A stretch of DNA of 64,000 bases, from assembly GCA_012656075.1 (NCBI GenBank), contig JAAKBF010000324.1, forward strand, positions 868,001-932,000, read 5' to 3'. Below the pieces are notes generated by a model that saw only the letters and a list, made by a program, of their open reading frames with translations, did not search any database and was not told where the DNA came from. Below are positions 1-12,316 of this stretch, piece by piece. Position numbers and translations under genes: made by a program. Each line of letters begins with the position of its first letter. Positions within the stretch are counted from its first letter, which is position 1. The stretch comes from Phytophthora hibernalis. Taxonomy: Eukaryota; Oomycota; Peronosporomycetes; Peronosporales; Peronosporaceae.

Positions 1-780
1 CAGATACATGTCAAGGTTTCGGACTGCCTGTGCCAAATCTGGGCGTGTGCCCGACACTAGGTAGCCCAATGCTCGCACTAGCTGCCGATATGGTGGCAGT
101 CCTTCGCCTTCCGCTGGTTCGCGAACTTGCAGCTGGCCTGAAGGTTCTGGTGTCTTTGCCCCACAGCACGCTGCCATGTGAAAGCGGACCAGTAGCTCCC
201 GCACATACTGTGCCTGTGAGAAAATCACTTGGCGAGCTGAACGATTGATTGTAATCTTAATACCTAGTAGATATTTCACATCGCCGAGATTCTTCAGCTG
301 GAAGTCCTGCTGCATGGCCGCCGCCACACTTGCGCACAGTTCAGCCGGTCCAATCAGTAGCAAGTCGTATACGTAGACCGTCACCAGCATGGTGATCTCT
401 CCTCCCACTCGGCGGGCATACAGCCCACGATCCTTCTCGATCCTTGTGAAGCCAAGGTCAGTGAGCTTGCGGTGCAGCGTGTTATTCCAAACCTTGGGCG
501 CCTGCTTCAAGCCATAAAGGCTTTTCAGCAGTCGGTAGACAGACGCACCACTAGCACCAACAAACCCTGCAGGAATCTCCATGTTGATTTCCTCCTCAAG
601 TGGCCCATAGAGGAACGCAGTGACCACATCATACTTACCGTGAACTGCTCGTGAAAGAAAGCGTTCTCTAGTCTATACGTTCTCACTCCACCATCGCGCA
701 TACTGAGAAGCTTTACCCCAACAGTGCTGTAGCTATAACCCAGCATAATACACATGTCGGTCCAACTTAGCCTTGCGTCC
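1..780 (-). pseudogene. copia reverse transcriptase fragment
   Basis: The minus strand reads as a copia RT. It has the segment GLKQAPKVW before the palm, then the active-site region reads YVYDLLL where the family has YVDDLLL (around 361-378). One catalytic Asp is therefore replaced by Tyr. After it comes the usual LGDVKYLLGIKI block. The frame runs to the window start without its RNase H part. Upstream stops near 780 separate it from the integrase frame. The enzyme would be inactive. Confidence 0.85.
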
Positions 781-911
781 GCGTACTTCCGGATTGATTT
801 AATCCTGCACTAAGCATCCCCATGTGCGCAACTCAGCCTTGTTCGGCTGCTTCCTGTGCAGCGCTTCGTACGGTGTCTGATCACAGGGCAAAGCACTGGT
901 CGTTCATCGAT

Positions 912-1457
912 TCAGAGTATGCACCGAGTGCAGTAGAGCCTCACCCCACAGATCTTTGGGTAGCCGAGTAGCGGCCAGCATAGCCCTGATACGGGGCAGT
1001 AGTAGCCCGTTTGCACGCTCAACAACGCCGTTGTCTTCAGGACTGTATCCGTTTGTGATATCCCTTGTGATCGGCAGAACTCTTCAAGCTCGTCGTTCAC
1101 AAACTCTCCACCTTGGTCTGAATGCAGCTCCACAACACGCCATCCGCGCTCCTTGAATTGAGCATGGAGCTGCAGGATCAGCGTCTTCAAGTGACCGGTC
1201 GACTGCGACTTCTTGGACATCAGGTACGCCCACTTGAATCTCGTCGTCTCGTCCACAATCAACAGGAACATCTTTTCTCCAGACACAGTAGCGTGCTTTA
1301 GCGTACACACGTCAACTGACAGCTTTTGAAGAGGACACTCGGGTCTGGACTTCTTGCCTTTGTAGGTCATGCGACGGAACTTCCCCATACGACACGGTAC
1401 AGAATCATAGGTAGAAAGCTGAGCTGCATTTCTTAACTCCAAAGTCCATGTGTCCAA
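912..1457 (-). pseudogene. copia integrase core fragment
   Basis: A 181-codon minus frame carries the integrase catalytic core. It contains LSVDVCTL, FLLIVDETTRFKW and the LHSDQGGEFVNDELEEF block, which hold the first two acidic residues of the DDE triad. The reading frame degenerates just after ISQTDT, where the third acid and the C-terminal domain would follow. It sits between the protease and RT frames as expected for copia. Confidence 0.85.
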
Positions 1458-1466
1458 CCATGCGCC

Positions 1467-2300
1467 TTATCTCCTCCATGCCTGCGTGTGGTGTAACAGA
1501 CTCATCGCATCGTTGTTGTTAACCAACGCAGTCTTCTCCACACCCAGCACCACACGATCCGTCACGACAGCCCCATCAGATCGTCGCTTCGTCCACATGC
1601 GATACAACCCGTCCTTCAGCACAAACTCCAATCGCATCGAGGGTTTGTACAGCCAGATCTTAGTCTTGTCCTTGGATATACCCAATTGGTACCCAACTTT
1701 CATCAACATGTAGCTCATAGATATGAGGTTACTGCGGGCCTTCGACGTGTAATACACTTCTTCGAGAATTCGTTCTTCGTAATCACCCGTGTTGCAGTTA
1801 TTTACCAACATGTACACGTCTCCGCAGGTTACCGTCTCCTCACTACTGCCATTCATCATAGTCAGGCGATGGGGAGTGTTCACATCCATGCGCACGAAAG
1901 ATGGCAAGTCAGCACACACATTAGCTTGTGAGCCAGAGTCCAACAGCCACTCCATTTCGTCAACTTTTGTTGATGTAGTACGAGAACTTACCATGAGTGT
2001 CGCCTTCGCATGGGCCACAGCAGCTGGGGCGACGGTGGTTGCACCCGCCTCTCCATCAGCATCAGTATCTGCTTCCACTGGAGTCATCACTCCAGCATCG
2101 GCTTCACCGGCGTTTGCCTGCACAGGCGCCATCTCATGTCCTTCCGCTTCCTGCTTCGTCTCTTCGTGGAGGCCGGCATCACCAACGAACAATGCGATCC
2201 GGCATACGCCATCTCGACCAGGTAGTTCGCCTGCGCCAGCACCACCACTTACTGGTGAATCCGATCCAATAGTAGACGAGCCCTTAGTTGACTTCCACAC
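1467..2300 (-). pseudogene. copia aspartic protease region
   Basis: The minus frame contains WLLDSGSQANVCADLPSF, the retropepsin active site (D-S-G) in its copia context, followed by the GDVYMLV and LISMSYMLMKVGYQL segments that normally lie between protease and integrase. The N-terminal part is Ala/Thr-rich low complexity. The catalytic Asp is present, but the frame is cut off from Gag by stops around 2300-2500. Confidence 0.8.
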
Positions 2301-2499
2301 CCGCGAGATCCTCGTCGCTTGCGCTTGGTCGTGTCTCGCACCGAAACCGTCATCTGTGTGGCGCTCACCTGCTCGCTGGCAGTGGTGCTGCTCATCACTA
2401 CGGTCCGACCTTCTGCTTGGCTCCCACTGGCCTCGTGAACACTCCCACTGCTGGTGTTACCAGCGGGAGGAACGCTCGTTTCACCTTCGCGCAACAGCG

Positions 2500-3817
2500 T
2501 CACGTTGTAGAGCGCGGACCTTTTCGTTTGGTCGGGCACTCGTTTTTCCATTGGCCGCTCTTCCCGTACAGAAAGCACTCGTCGCTGCCAGCGTGTTGCG
2601 TCGAGTTGCTTCTCGCCTTCTTCGACCTTCCTTGGCCGCGAGCACTTGGACTGCGAGTACGTCGGCCATGGGAATTTCCACGTCCACGACGTCGTCCACC
2701 ACTTGCGTTTCTAAGGCCTGAGCGTTCGGCGTAGTTCACGTTAAGGCCTCCACGATCATGTCCACCACGTCGTAGTCCACCATGTCCTTGGTCATCACGT
2801 CCTTGACCACCTCCCGGTCGGTCAGCATGCATGACTTCAGCCGTCTCTAGTCTTCCGATGGCATCACGAAAACTCGGTAGCTCACGGTTGAACCGCGTCC
2901 GCTCGTTGTGCTCACGCGCGATCTCTGGATACACGTCGCTCACGTTCGACAACAAAATGCTTGCGAACTTCTCGTCCGTGATGCGTTCCCCGTTCTCGGA
3001 CAGTACGCGGCGGATCTCCATCATGTCGTCGATGTACCTTCGCACACGCTCCGACGGGTCGAGGCAGCGCGTCAACAGCTGCCGCTCCTGGTAGACTGGG
3101 TTGAGGCCGTTACCATCTCCATAACGCTCGCGCAACGCATCCCAGAGAACCCACGGGTTTCCGGTGCGCAGCTCCCGGCGACAGCCTTGGAGAACCGTGC
3201 TGCACCAAGTGGTTGTGCGCCTTCTTGCGGCGCACCTCCCAGCAGTTCACCCACTTTTCACCACGCCGTTTGTCCAGGTGTTCACACCCCAGCACGATCT
3301 CGTTCACGCCCATGGCGATGAACACAGTCATCAAGCGCTCCGACCACTCGTCGTAGTTGTCCCCTGTGAGCTTGATGTCCAACTTGTAGGACGCCGTCGC
3401 CATCAACTTGGCCATAGTCTCCGGGTCTTCGGTCTGCGGTCTTCTCGCTTCGGTTGCAGCCGGAAAATCTTCGTCTGGCACGTTTTCTGGAAAGGGCGGG
3501 GGCTGGTCCCTGTACGGGCTTTGTAGTGTCGCAAGCTCTGTGGTCAGCGAGCGTTGCAATTTCAGGGGTGCCGACTCTCCAGGTCCTCCTTGCACATTTT
3601 GTCCAATCAGGGTGACACCCACGTTGGGCTCATAACCAATCAGATCATCACGACCCCGTCCTGCCGAGGCATCAGCAGAGCGAGAACGCGTTGTAGGTCC
3701 GCTACCTTGCGCTAGGAATACAACGAAGATAGTACGTTCGTTGGAACGAACCCGAACGGGACTTGCACTGGAAGACTGAAGCTTGTCTCGGTAAAACCGA
3801 AAGTCAGACAGCTTCAC
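2500..3817 (-). pseudogene. copia Gag with degenerate zinc knuckle
   Basis: Two overlapping minus frames (3110-3817 and 2500-3135) make up Gag. The N-terminal part has the TGDNYDEWSERL motif typical of copia Gag proteins. The C-terminal part has an Arg/Gly-rich tract and then CFLYGKSGQWKNEC, where a CCHC knuckle is expected. Only the first and last Cys remain, so zinc binding is lost. The frame changes between the halves around 3110-3135. Confidence 0.75.
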
Positions 3818-4695
3818 AGTTCCCAGTGCTCAGCCCAAACTTGTATGACCTTTATCTAGCAACTACTAGCTGACGACTCAGCCAGCCAAGCTGTCTCGTC
3901 TGCTCGACAACCAACCACTTGGTTGCTGCTTGAGAGCAGCACAGCTCCAGAAGCGACCTGGCAGCTGGTGCTCTCTACAAGATTCCACCAGCGATGGGAA
4001 CTTGGAGCTCAACAGTAACTAGATAGCACAGCAAACAGATAAGCAAGATCAGTTTTAGTAGCCCTTACCGATTCGACGCGCGCTTCTTCTCCGACCTCCG
4101 TTCCAGTTCCTGACCGCCTCTGTTCCGCTGCCGTGTGCACCCCTCCGTCATGTCCCGTCTCACCGTACGTTCGAGGTTCTTCAACCCGCCACGTGAATTG
4201 ATGCCTCCGCCGCAATCTTCTGCCTTGCCGCGTGCGTGCACTTCTCTTCCGCCCACTCAGCTTCGTTGCCGCTGGTGACTTCGCCTACTTCACGCCTTCC
4301 GTATTCTTTTCTGGGGAGGAGACGCCATCTTCGCAGACCGCATAGTCGCACATCACTCCGTGTCGACACTTCATTGGCCCAATGAGACCTATCAACATCC
4401 GCACCGCTTCCTCGGGATTCTTCGCCGAGTTTCACTCAGTCGATGTTTGCTCTCCCCAGGAGTACCAGGTACCCGGTCTTCCTAGTTGGCATCGACAGGG
4501 GTGTTTAAGAGAGGACTGGGGTTTTCGGGGGTGTACCAGTGAAAAGGGTACAGCGTCGGCTTTTGGATTCCTTAGGCTTTGCCGGAAGCAGCGCTTCAGG
4601 GGGCGTTTGCGACTTCGTTCCAACTTCTGATTGATTTGGCTGAGGAGCTTGCGCGCCCAGACATCTAGTGACGACGTGCTAGCGTAGGCGCAACC
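3818..4695. other. non-coding junction between copia and gypsy elements
   Basis: No convincing coding frame. It should contain the copia leader or 5' LTR (minus strand) and the leader or 5' LTR of the following gypsy element, but I could not pair either with a second copy. A segment of about 40 bases starting near 4018 (containing agcacagcaaacagataagc) recurs near 10006, on the far side of the gypsy element. Confidence 0.6.
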
Positions 4696-5723
4696 ATGGA
4701 CGAGCAAGCAATGCAGCATGACGACAGCCTGCAGCAGATGATTGCGTCACTTGCAGCGATGATGCATGAGCAGCCGCAACAGTTTATGGCGCAGACCGTC
4801 GAGCTCCAACGCCAGATGGCAGCCACATTGCAGCAGCAACAACAAGCGCCAGCCCCGTAGCAACAACAACAGTAGTCAAGCGAGACTCCAACCCTCGACG
4901 CGCGTGAGTACCGAGCGAAAGGAATCACCATGCCCAAGTTTTCTGGGACCAAGGAAGACGACGTCAGTGACTACCAAGCTCTACTTCGAGTCCAAGAACA
5001 TCAAGTACGGGTCGGAGGCGCCTCAACAACGACCGCTCTCTCTATTGGTGGCAAATCTGAAGTGGCCTGGGGTGGCGTGGTATCGCGAGGACGTCTCGCA
5101 CGATGGTCACTTCCTTTCGGTTACACAATTCGAGGAGATGCTGACCAGTGAGTTCACAGCGCCGGATCGCCAAGAACACCTTCGCGACCAGCAGCTTCGG
5201 CTGCGTCAGAAGAACTTCTCGTGTCTTGAGGACTATGTCGCGGCCTTCAGAGCCATCATCTGCAAGGTAGAAGATATGTCTGATATCGATAAGGCGATGC
5301 ACGAAGGGGCTGCTAACTGACATCGAGCAAGAAGTGAAGTTGAGGCAGTTCCGGGCCACTACGGACGCCATATCGTTCGCGTTGATGTACGATCGCACTC
5401 ATTGTGTATCTTCGAGGCAGCATGGCCGACCAGGACACCAGTCGTCGCAACGTCGCTCGTATCCGCAACCGAGACAGCGCATGGAAGAGCAACCAACTCC
5501 AATAGAGATCGGCAATGCTCGCTTCATCTCGCGGGAAGAGTGTATGCGGCGTAACCTGTGTCTCTATTGTAAGGAGCCTGGTCATCGCCTAGTCGAGTGC
5601 CACAAGCGTCCGACCGCAACAAATCTCGAGGTCTATCACGGCTACCCCATGGCCGCAACTCCTGCAGAGCTAACCAAAGCTCATTCCGCCGCTTTGTCGA
5701 CGATGCAACACCTCCGACGATGA
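4696..5723 (+). pseudogene. gypsy Gag with CCHC zinc knuckle
   Basis: A start at 4696 opens a Met/Gln-rich N-terminus that hits a stop at about 4858. The Gag core follows in the next frame (FEEMLTSEFTAPDRQEHLRD and LRQKNFSCLEDYVAAFRAI), matching the retrotransposon Gag domain. A good CCHC knuckle, CLYCKEPGHRLVEC, lies near 5559-5600. At least two frame changes and several stops break it up. Confidence 0.8.
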
Positions 5724-5859
5724 TGATGACGACTTTGTTGAAGACAGAAAACCCCATGTCGAGGTCATCGACAGCTTACAACTCAATATGGTGTCCGTGG
5801 ATAGTGGGCCTCCGTCCAAACGTGAGCTGTTGCGCTTTGAAGGGTTGATGAACGACTAG

Positions 5860-6147
5860 ATGGTCCGTGTCGTGATCAACAGTGGAGCGGAACGCAACAT
5901 CGTGCGTCCGGGGCTCGCTCAACATTACGTTGATGCGACCAAAGTGACGGCAGAACGCTTCGACGGTACTACAACTCCTGCCCGCACAGTGCAACGCTGC
6001 TGCGAGACATTGAGCTTTGACGGCAGAGACTTCACGGATGTCTCGGACATTGAGTGGGAGGTATCGGCGAACCAAGACGTAATTCTCGGTCACCCTTGGC
6101 TAGTGCAGTTCAACCCGATCATCAACTGGCAAACGGGAGTGATGTGA
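5860..6147 (+). pseudogene. gypsy aspartic protease with Asp-to-Asn change
   Basis: The frame begins VRVVINSGAERNIV and ends VILGHPWLVQFNPIINW. This is a gypsy-type retropepsin from flap to the conserved ILGxxWL motif. The catalytic triplet, normally D-S/T-G, reads N-S-G here, so the active-site Asp is lost. It lies directly after the zinc knuckle region and before RT, as expected. Confidence 0.8.
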
Positions 6148-6429
6148 TTCCCAAGACCGTGTCTCGTGCAGGATTTACGCTCGGTGAACGACAGCCTCGA
6201 GGTTTCAGCTCCATCTGTGGCAGCGGTAGAAATGACGCATGACTTTCGTCAGCATCCACTGCCCGCAAATTTGCGACGTCAGCGCGACGATCACGTTAAG
6301 GCAGGATACTTTCACATGCCATTGGGTCCAAGCTCCATCGGGTCAGTTCATTGTCAGCTACTATCCCGAGGCTTAGACAAGAGGAGCAATGATGAAGCGG
6401 ACGCCTCGCTAGTTGGTCTTTCGGCCGCT

Positions 6430-7910
6430 CGGTTTGCATCGAAGGTCAAGGCTGAAGAGTACGCAGAACTGTACCATGTCAAGATCAAGGCATCGCCCAA
6501 GGTGAAAATTGTACCGCTTCAACTGCAAGCCGTTGTCGACGTATTTGCGGATGTCTTTCTTGCCGAGCTGCCACCAGGCTTACCACCGAGCCGATCGATC
6601 GAGCATGAAGTGGTCTTGAAACAAGGTGCTACGCCTAGCAACCGAGCGCCATTCCGTCTGTCAAAGGTTGAGCAGGACGCACTGGACATTTTTGTGGCAC
6701 AGCTCCTGAAGAAGAGCTGGATCAAAGTCTCAGACTCACCATGGGTGTCCAACATCTTCGGAGTGCCCAAAAAGGATTCATCTACCGGAAAGTTCCCATC
6801 ACGACTGAAGTGGCTGCATTCGAACAACCCGCACATGCCGATTCGATGAGTCATTGACTACCGGCTCGAGAACGCCGCCTCGGAAGTTGCCAAAATACCT
6901 TTGCCACACATCGAGCAACTCTTCGATCGTATGGTAGCAGCAGTGGTGTTTACGATTCTCGACCTCGCGAGCGGCTACCATCAAATGCGCATGGCCCCAA
7001 CGTCGAAGCAGTACACAGCGTTTCGGACGAACCAAGAGATTTATCACTGGAACGTGGCGCCCATGGGTCTGGCCGGCATGCCTGGTACGTGGACGCGTCT
7101 GATGCGCAAAGTGCTGAGCCACTTGTCATTTGTTGTCGTCTATCTCGATGACATCTGCATCTTTTCGCGCTCGACGGCTGACCATGTTGAGCACCTGCGG
7201 CAAGTGTGTAATGTTCTTCGTGAACACAAGTTGTACGCCCGCCCCGGCAAGTGTGACTTCGGCCAAAGTTCTGTTGATTTTCTGGGCCACACGATCTCTG
7301 TCGACGGATTACACGTTGACGCTCGCAAGACCCAAGCTATTGCTGAGTGGAAGGAGCCTGAAAATATCAAGGACCTCCAGCAATTCCTCGGCCTTGCCGG
7401 TTACTATCGTCGGTTCATTCACCGTTTTGCGACGTTAGTGCTGCCGCTGAGAGCACTGGTCAAGAAGGATGTGATGTGGATGTTGGATGAGTCACAACGC
7501 CAGGCCTTCAATTTCATCACGCTTGCGCTCCAGCACGCGCCAGTGCTTCAGCTCCATGACTTCGACAAGACGTTTATCGTAACGACGGACACCAGTCATG
7601 CTTGCATGGGGTGCTCTCTGAGCTGCACGATGATAGTGATCTCCCGGTGGCTTATTCCAGCAAGAACCTTGGCCCTCATGAACTGAACTGGCCTGTTCAC
7701 GAGAAGGAAGTGTTTGCGATCAAGCAAGCCCTCACACGTTGGCGTCACTACCTCCATGGAGTTTCATTTGAAGTCACACTGATAACTTGGCGTGCAAGTG
7801 GTTCCTGCAACATCCTCGCTTGTGCGGTCGACTGGCTCGCTGGCTCGACTTTTTCGCGTCCTTCCAATTTACTCTACATCATCGTCCATGCGCTTTGAAC
7901 GTCGTTGCCG
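6430..7910 (+). pseudogene. gypsy reverse transcriptase and RNase H
   Basis: RT starts with the PPGLPPSRSIEHEV segment, passes KKSWIKVSDSPWVSNIFGVPKK, is cut by a TGA at about 6847 and resumes with TILDLASGYHQMRM. The active site YLDDICIF (about 7140-7165) is intact. The connection (FLGHTISVDGL, LQQFLGLAGYYRRFI) and RNase H start (FIVTTDTSHACMG) follow. A frameshift near 7620 moves RNase H to another frame (VAYSSKNLGPHELNWPVHEKE). Confidence 0.88.
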
Positions 7911-8129
7911 ACGTCTTATCGCGCCCACCTGGGTCTTCCTCCAGTCCGGGGAAGGACAAGATGAGGAACAAGATGCGAGCGAGTCTAAACCAGTGAAGGT
8001 GTCGCTGTGTGCGGCGTGTCTGTCGTCTCAGACATGCATGGACATTCGTCAAGCGGCCTCTCGTCGGACCAAAACAACGGAGAAGCTCAGCAGCATACCG
8101 ACGCGTGACCAAGCCGTGATGCTTGCCGT

Positions 8130-9716
8130 CAAACAGCCGGCCTCGGAATCACATGGTGTGGGCGCTGCTCAATGGCGTATGAGATTGCACGCAGCATCGA
8201 TAACGGACAGCATCGTGATAAGCTCACTTCAATTGGATACCCAAACGAAGAAGGCTTTTCAAGGAGCATATTGCCGAGACCCAGTCTTCAAGCAACTTTG
8301 GAAGTCAGGCCGCGCGTCAAAAGAGTATGAAGTCATCCGCGGGTTGGTCTACTTGAAGAGTGACGACAGATTACGTCGACTTTGCGTCCCGGACAGCAGG
8401 AAGCTACGACTCGATGTGATCCATAACGCGCATGATGCCGCTATCAGGGTGCATCCAGGAATCCGGCGAACGCAACTTGCTGCAGCGCAGTAGTACTTCT
8501 GGCCAAGAATGGAGCTGGACATCAAGGCCTACGTTCAGAGTTGCGAGTCGTGCATGAGGTACAAGTCGAGTACGGGGAGCAAGACAGGAAAGCTTCAGCC
8601 AATTCCAGCGCCAACAACTTGCTGGGATGTTGTCTCGACCGACTTCATCACTCACTTTCCTGTGTCCGACGGCTTTGACGCGATCATGGTTGTGGTCGAC
8701 AAGTTGTCGAAGCGCCCAGTCTACATGCCGACGCACACTACGGCGACCGCAGAGGATACCGCCAACTTGTTGTTTTTCAACAACGTAATCCGGTACTATG
8801 GAATCCCATCGACCATTATCTCGGACCGGGACCCAAAGTTCACGTAAAAATTCTGGACAGCACTGGTATGCCTCATGAAGACCAAGACGGCGATGAAAAA
8901 TGCCCACCGAGCTGACGGTCAAACAGAACGTCAGAATCAGACCCTTGAAGGCTCACTGCGGTGCTCTATCACATATCATTGAAACAACTGGAATGAGCAC
9001 TTACCGATGATTGAATACGCCCAAAACTGTCACCCTTTTTCGTCGACACCGGTAGGAAGCCCAAGAATCAATGGACACTGGTGCGGACGCGGCGACTATG
9101 ATTAAGTCTCGGGTGGAGCATGCCTCGCGCTTTGTGCAGCACCGCAAAGAAATGATTAAGCGTGCACGCAAAAATCACTTGGATGCTCAAGCAGCACAGA
9201 AGAAGTTCTACGACAAGCGCGCGCCGAAAATCCGTTCAAGGTCGGAAACCTCGCGTTGCTCTCGACACAGGAGCTAAATATCTGGCACGCGACCGTGGAG
9301 ACGACGCCGCGCCCCCGCAAGTTCATCCCGCGCTTCATCAGGCCGTATTCCATCCTGGACATTCAAGGCAATGTCGCGCTGCTGGATCTGCCTGCCAATC
9401 TCAAACACTTGAGCCTGCGCTTCAATATTGACAAGCTCAAGGTGTACACCAGCAACCCGGATCGTTTTGAGGGACGTGTGATTCCCAGATCGACTCCGGT
9501 GATCTTCGACAATGACGGTGAGCCGCTGCATGTTATCGAAGCCCTAATCAAGCGGCGCACCTTCAACCGCCAAACCGAGTACCTGGTCAAGTGGCACGGT
9601 CTTCCTCACCATGAGAACACGTGGGAGCGAGAACGTGACATCAAACATGTCAGTCACTGGCAAGCACTGCCCAAGGATCTACGCCGTTGCGTACAAGCAG
9701 CATCGGTACGGGCCTA
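8130..9716 (+). pseudogene. gypsy integrase with chromodomain
   Basis: The zinc-binding region (HNAHDAAIRVHPGIRRTQL, then CESCMRYKS) is followed by the core: STDFITHFPVSDGFDAIMVVVDKL and IISDRDPKFT. Stops at 8491-8493 and 8845-8847 interrupt it. After a degraded core end, the C-terminal frame 9256-9717 carries a chromodomain (VIEALIKRRTFNRQTEYLVK and WHGLPHHENTWERERDI). Chromodomains of this kind are thought to target integration to marked chromatin. Confidence 0.88.
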
Positions 9717-11760
9717 GTGAATTTTCTTCACTTGAGGTTTCACGGAACTATTCCTTATAAAGAAGGACTACGGTACTACCATCTTCAACTTCGGCGACTT
9801 CAAGTTCAAGGTGCCGGGACTCACTCAAGTCGGAGGGAGTGTAATGATCTGCATGCACAAAAGCAGAACGACACGCCATCATCAGTTGAGTCCGCACAGA
9901 GAGCACGACATCGCCGCCTGCATACTCACGACGTTCGCGCAAGCACTCGCTACAGCGAGCCACAGCCAACCACTACATGTTCAAGAACTGAGCGCCTGTA
10001 GGTAGCTAGAGAGCACAGCAAACAGATAAGCAAGGTCAGTTTTCAATCTACCTCCAAAGACACGCGCACCTCCAGAGTAACCCTTAAATATAGTGTATGG
10101 AAGTCTGTGGAGAAGCGGTAGAAATTTTGGCTAACGCTAGCTTCCTTTTACGTGAACTTTACAAAGGTAATTCTGTTGACTAAGATGCATGCATCAAATA
10201 TTAGATGCAATAAGATTCTTCCACCCCTAAATATGATGCATGCATCAAACCAACAGTACCCGCGCCATTATTCCGAGAAAGAGGAAGGGGAAGACGCGTT
10301 TATGTAACAATACAATATAAATTGCAGCAATATGTATTATTGCTTCGCCAGGAATTGTATGTTTTATAATTGAGATGACTACTGTTCAATACAATATCAT
10401 ACTGAATTGGCGGACCTCTTGGTTAAAAAAAAGGTTAAAGTGAAAGGGTTAAGCAACAGCCTTATTTACAGTTGACCCTCTCGTATTGGCAAGTGATCGA
10501 TCAAAGAAAGCATGATGGCAGTATTATTCTCGCGGGTGCATGTACTTTTGAGATATACTGACCACACCCCACAGTCGTTCTCGAGAGAAAATAATTAATT
10601 TCTGTTGTTCTAGCACCTTTGAGCAGTTGTCACCGTACAACCCTGCTCACCTGTTGGCGGCCCTGTTCAAGTGTTGGTCCTCAACAGATAAAAATATTCC
10701 ATACCTGTCAGCTTGAAAATCTGTTGGAACTGTCCAGGGTTCCTCCAAATTGCGAGGAAGTGAGGTAAGCTCCGTGTATGCCGTTCATCGGCTCATATCT
10801 GCTCATATCAGCGTCAAAATCACCTCCAGCATGTACTTACACTTGTCGTAGAGGCAAGACCTTATGTAGTAGATAAAGTCAGGCCGGACCAAAAGCGACC
10901 TACCTAAAGACGAATGATTCACAATGCAGCCAGTCGAAGTTGCTGCTCCCCAAGAGGTTGCTGCCGCTAGAGATAGTTGCGAAAATTATCAATTGATAAA
11001 GGTAACAGGTCAAACTGGCATATGGTGAGAATGTGACAGACGACAAGGGCCAACAACAGGTGGACAGGGGCTGCAAGAAGGCAACAGCACAACAGTGCTA
11101 AAGTAACAGCTCATAAATAGCATCCACATATAATACCCAGCGAGGTCTGGTCTACAAATATTGTTTGATTGTCGTAAATACAAAACGAATCTGATAATGG
11201 TGAGTAGAGCACCACGAGTAATGCCCAATTGTGCTGCCCGAGAAATAGATCGGCGTCAACTTCGTATCTGCATCACCGGAAGTAATTGCATCGTCGTTCC
11301 CACCCTGCTTGTTACTTCTCGCACTGCAACCGGAACCGCTTTCAGTTTCTGCTAGTTTTCTTACCACATGTAGTTATGTCGGTAGAGGTATATTCGGTGC
11401 TGCTGTCCGAGATACTTCAGTACTATCATTTGCGGAACTGCTATTATCCGATGAGAACTTGCAAAACTAGAAACTGACCTATAAGGTGCAGGCTCACTCT
11501 GGTGACGAGAACACTCGCAATGTATGAAGTATCGCGCCGATGCAGCACCGTCGTCTTCAAGCTAAGCAGACTGCGAATAAGGCACCCAATAATTGGTGGT
11601 ACTCAAACCGGGACAAGAAAAGCTCCAATCATGGATTCATATCCACTGCCGAATAACTCTAGGGTGCTCCATCAAAAGTACCTAGCACAGTTTTCTTGTA
11701 AGCTCAGTCGGAGTCCGGGCAAAAATAACTAGCGAACTTTCAATTCGAGTCTAGGTTCAA
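9717..11760. other. 2 kb AT-richer stretch without a gene
   Basis: No reading frame here looks coding. The first 300 bases may be the 3' end of the upstream gypsy element. The 12-bp palindrome gatgcatgcatc occurs twice, at 10184 and 10235. The segment near 10006 repeats the one near 4018. Confidence 0.6.
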
Positions 11761-12295
11761 TGTAACAGTAGCGGTGAGGAGCGTATGCGTTGGTGGCGGC
11801 GAACTTGGCGATAGACGGCGGCGGAGTGAGTTGCGAGCCCCTTGGAGTGGGCCTGTTGGTTGCTTGGTAAATTGAAAAGTGAGATTGAATGAGAGAGTTA
11901 ACTTAGCTAGCGCGCACTAAAGCCTTCTTCGAGAAGCCTAATGAATCAAGTAGCCTATCAATTCTCTAGTCTCATATGTCTATGCTATCTACCAATAAGC
12001 TTGTCTAAACTATACACGAAGTTGTAATTCTATCAAAAATCCAGATCCCGTACTGGATCTACATGATATTCGACCAATCAAGTTAATGATTATAGGACGG
12101 TCTAGATCCTTGAATTTATCCTTGAATGTCTTGATCCACAACATTATTCGTGATTATGTGGCGTTTCAGATCCTTGATTTTATCTATGTTTTTGAGCCAC
12201 GTGTTATTGGTAGACATGCAAAACAAATTTTCATGTTCAACATTACGTAGTTGCCGTCGGCAGATATGTCTGCTGCTGATGGCGACTGGGTCACA
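11761..12295 (-). repeat. LTR of minus-strand gypsy element (3' LTR in element sense)
   Basis: This 535-base sequence begins tgtaacagtagcgg and ends ggtcaca on the plus strand (TG..CA ends). It matches 16910-17452 over its whole length with about eight substitutions, one 9-bp indel and one 1-bp indel. On the minus strand the bases just before it include the purine tract GAAGGAGG, a fitting polypurine tract for a 3' LTR. Confidence 0.93.
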
Positions 12296-12316
12296 TGACC
12301 TCCTTCAAGAAGACGC

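Larger units (their letters stand above)
1..3817 (-). mobile_element. Ty1/copia LTR retrotransposon remnant, truncated by the window edge
   Basis: Read on the minus strand the order is Gag (2500-3817), protease (1467-2300), integrase core (912-1457), reverse transcriptase (1-780). The PR-INT-RT order is diagnostic of the copia superfamily. The frames are broken by stops and shifts and the RT active site is altered, so this is a dead copy. The element continues left of the window, so its 3' part (rest of RT, RNase H, 3' LTR) is not visible. I could not identify a matching LTR at the right end. Confidence 0.9.
4696..9716 (+). mobile_element. Ty3/gypsy chromodomain retrotransposon, decayed
   Basis: The plus strand holds Gag, protease, RT, RNase H, integrase and a C-terminal chromodomain in that order, the layout of the chromodomain-bearing gypsy lineage. 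Numerous stops and frameshifts interrupt the polyprotein, for example after 6840 within RT, at 8491-8493 before the integrase core and at 8845-8847 inside it. Two LTRs could not be recognised, so the outer ends are unknown. Confidence 0.9.
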
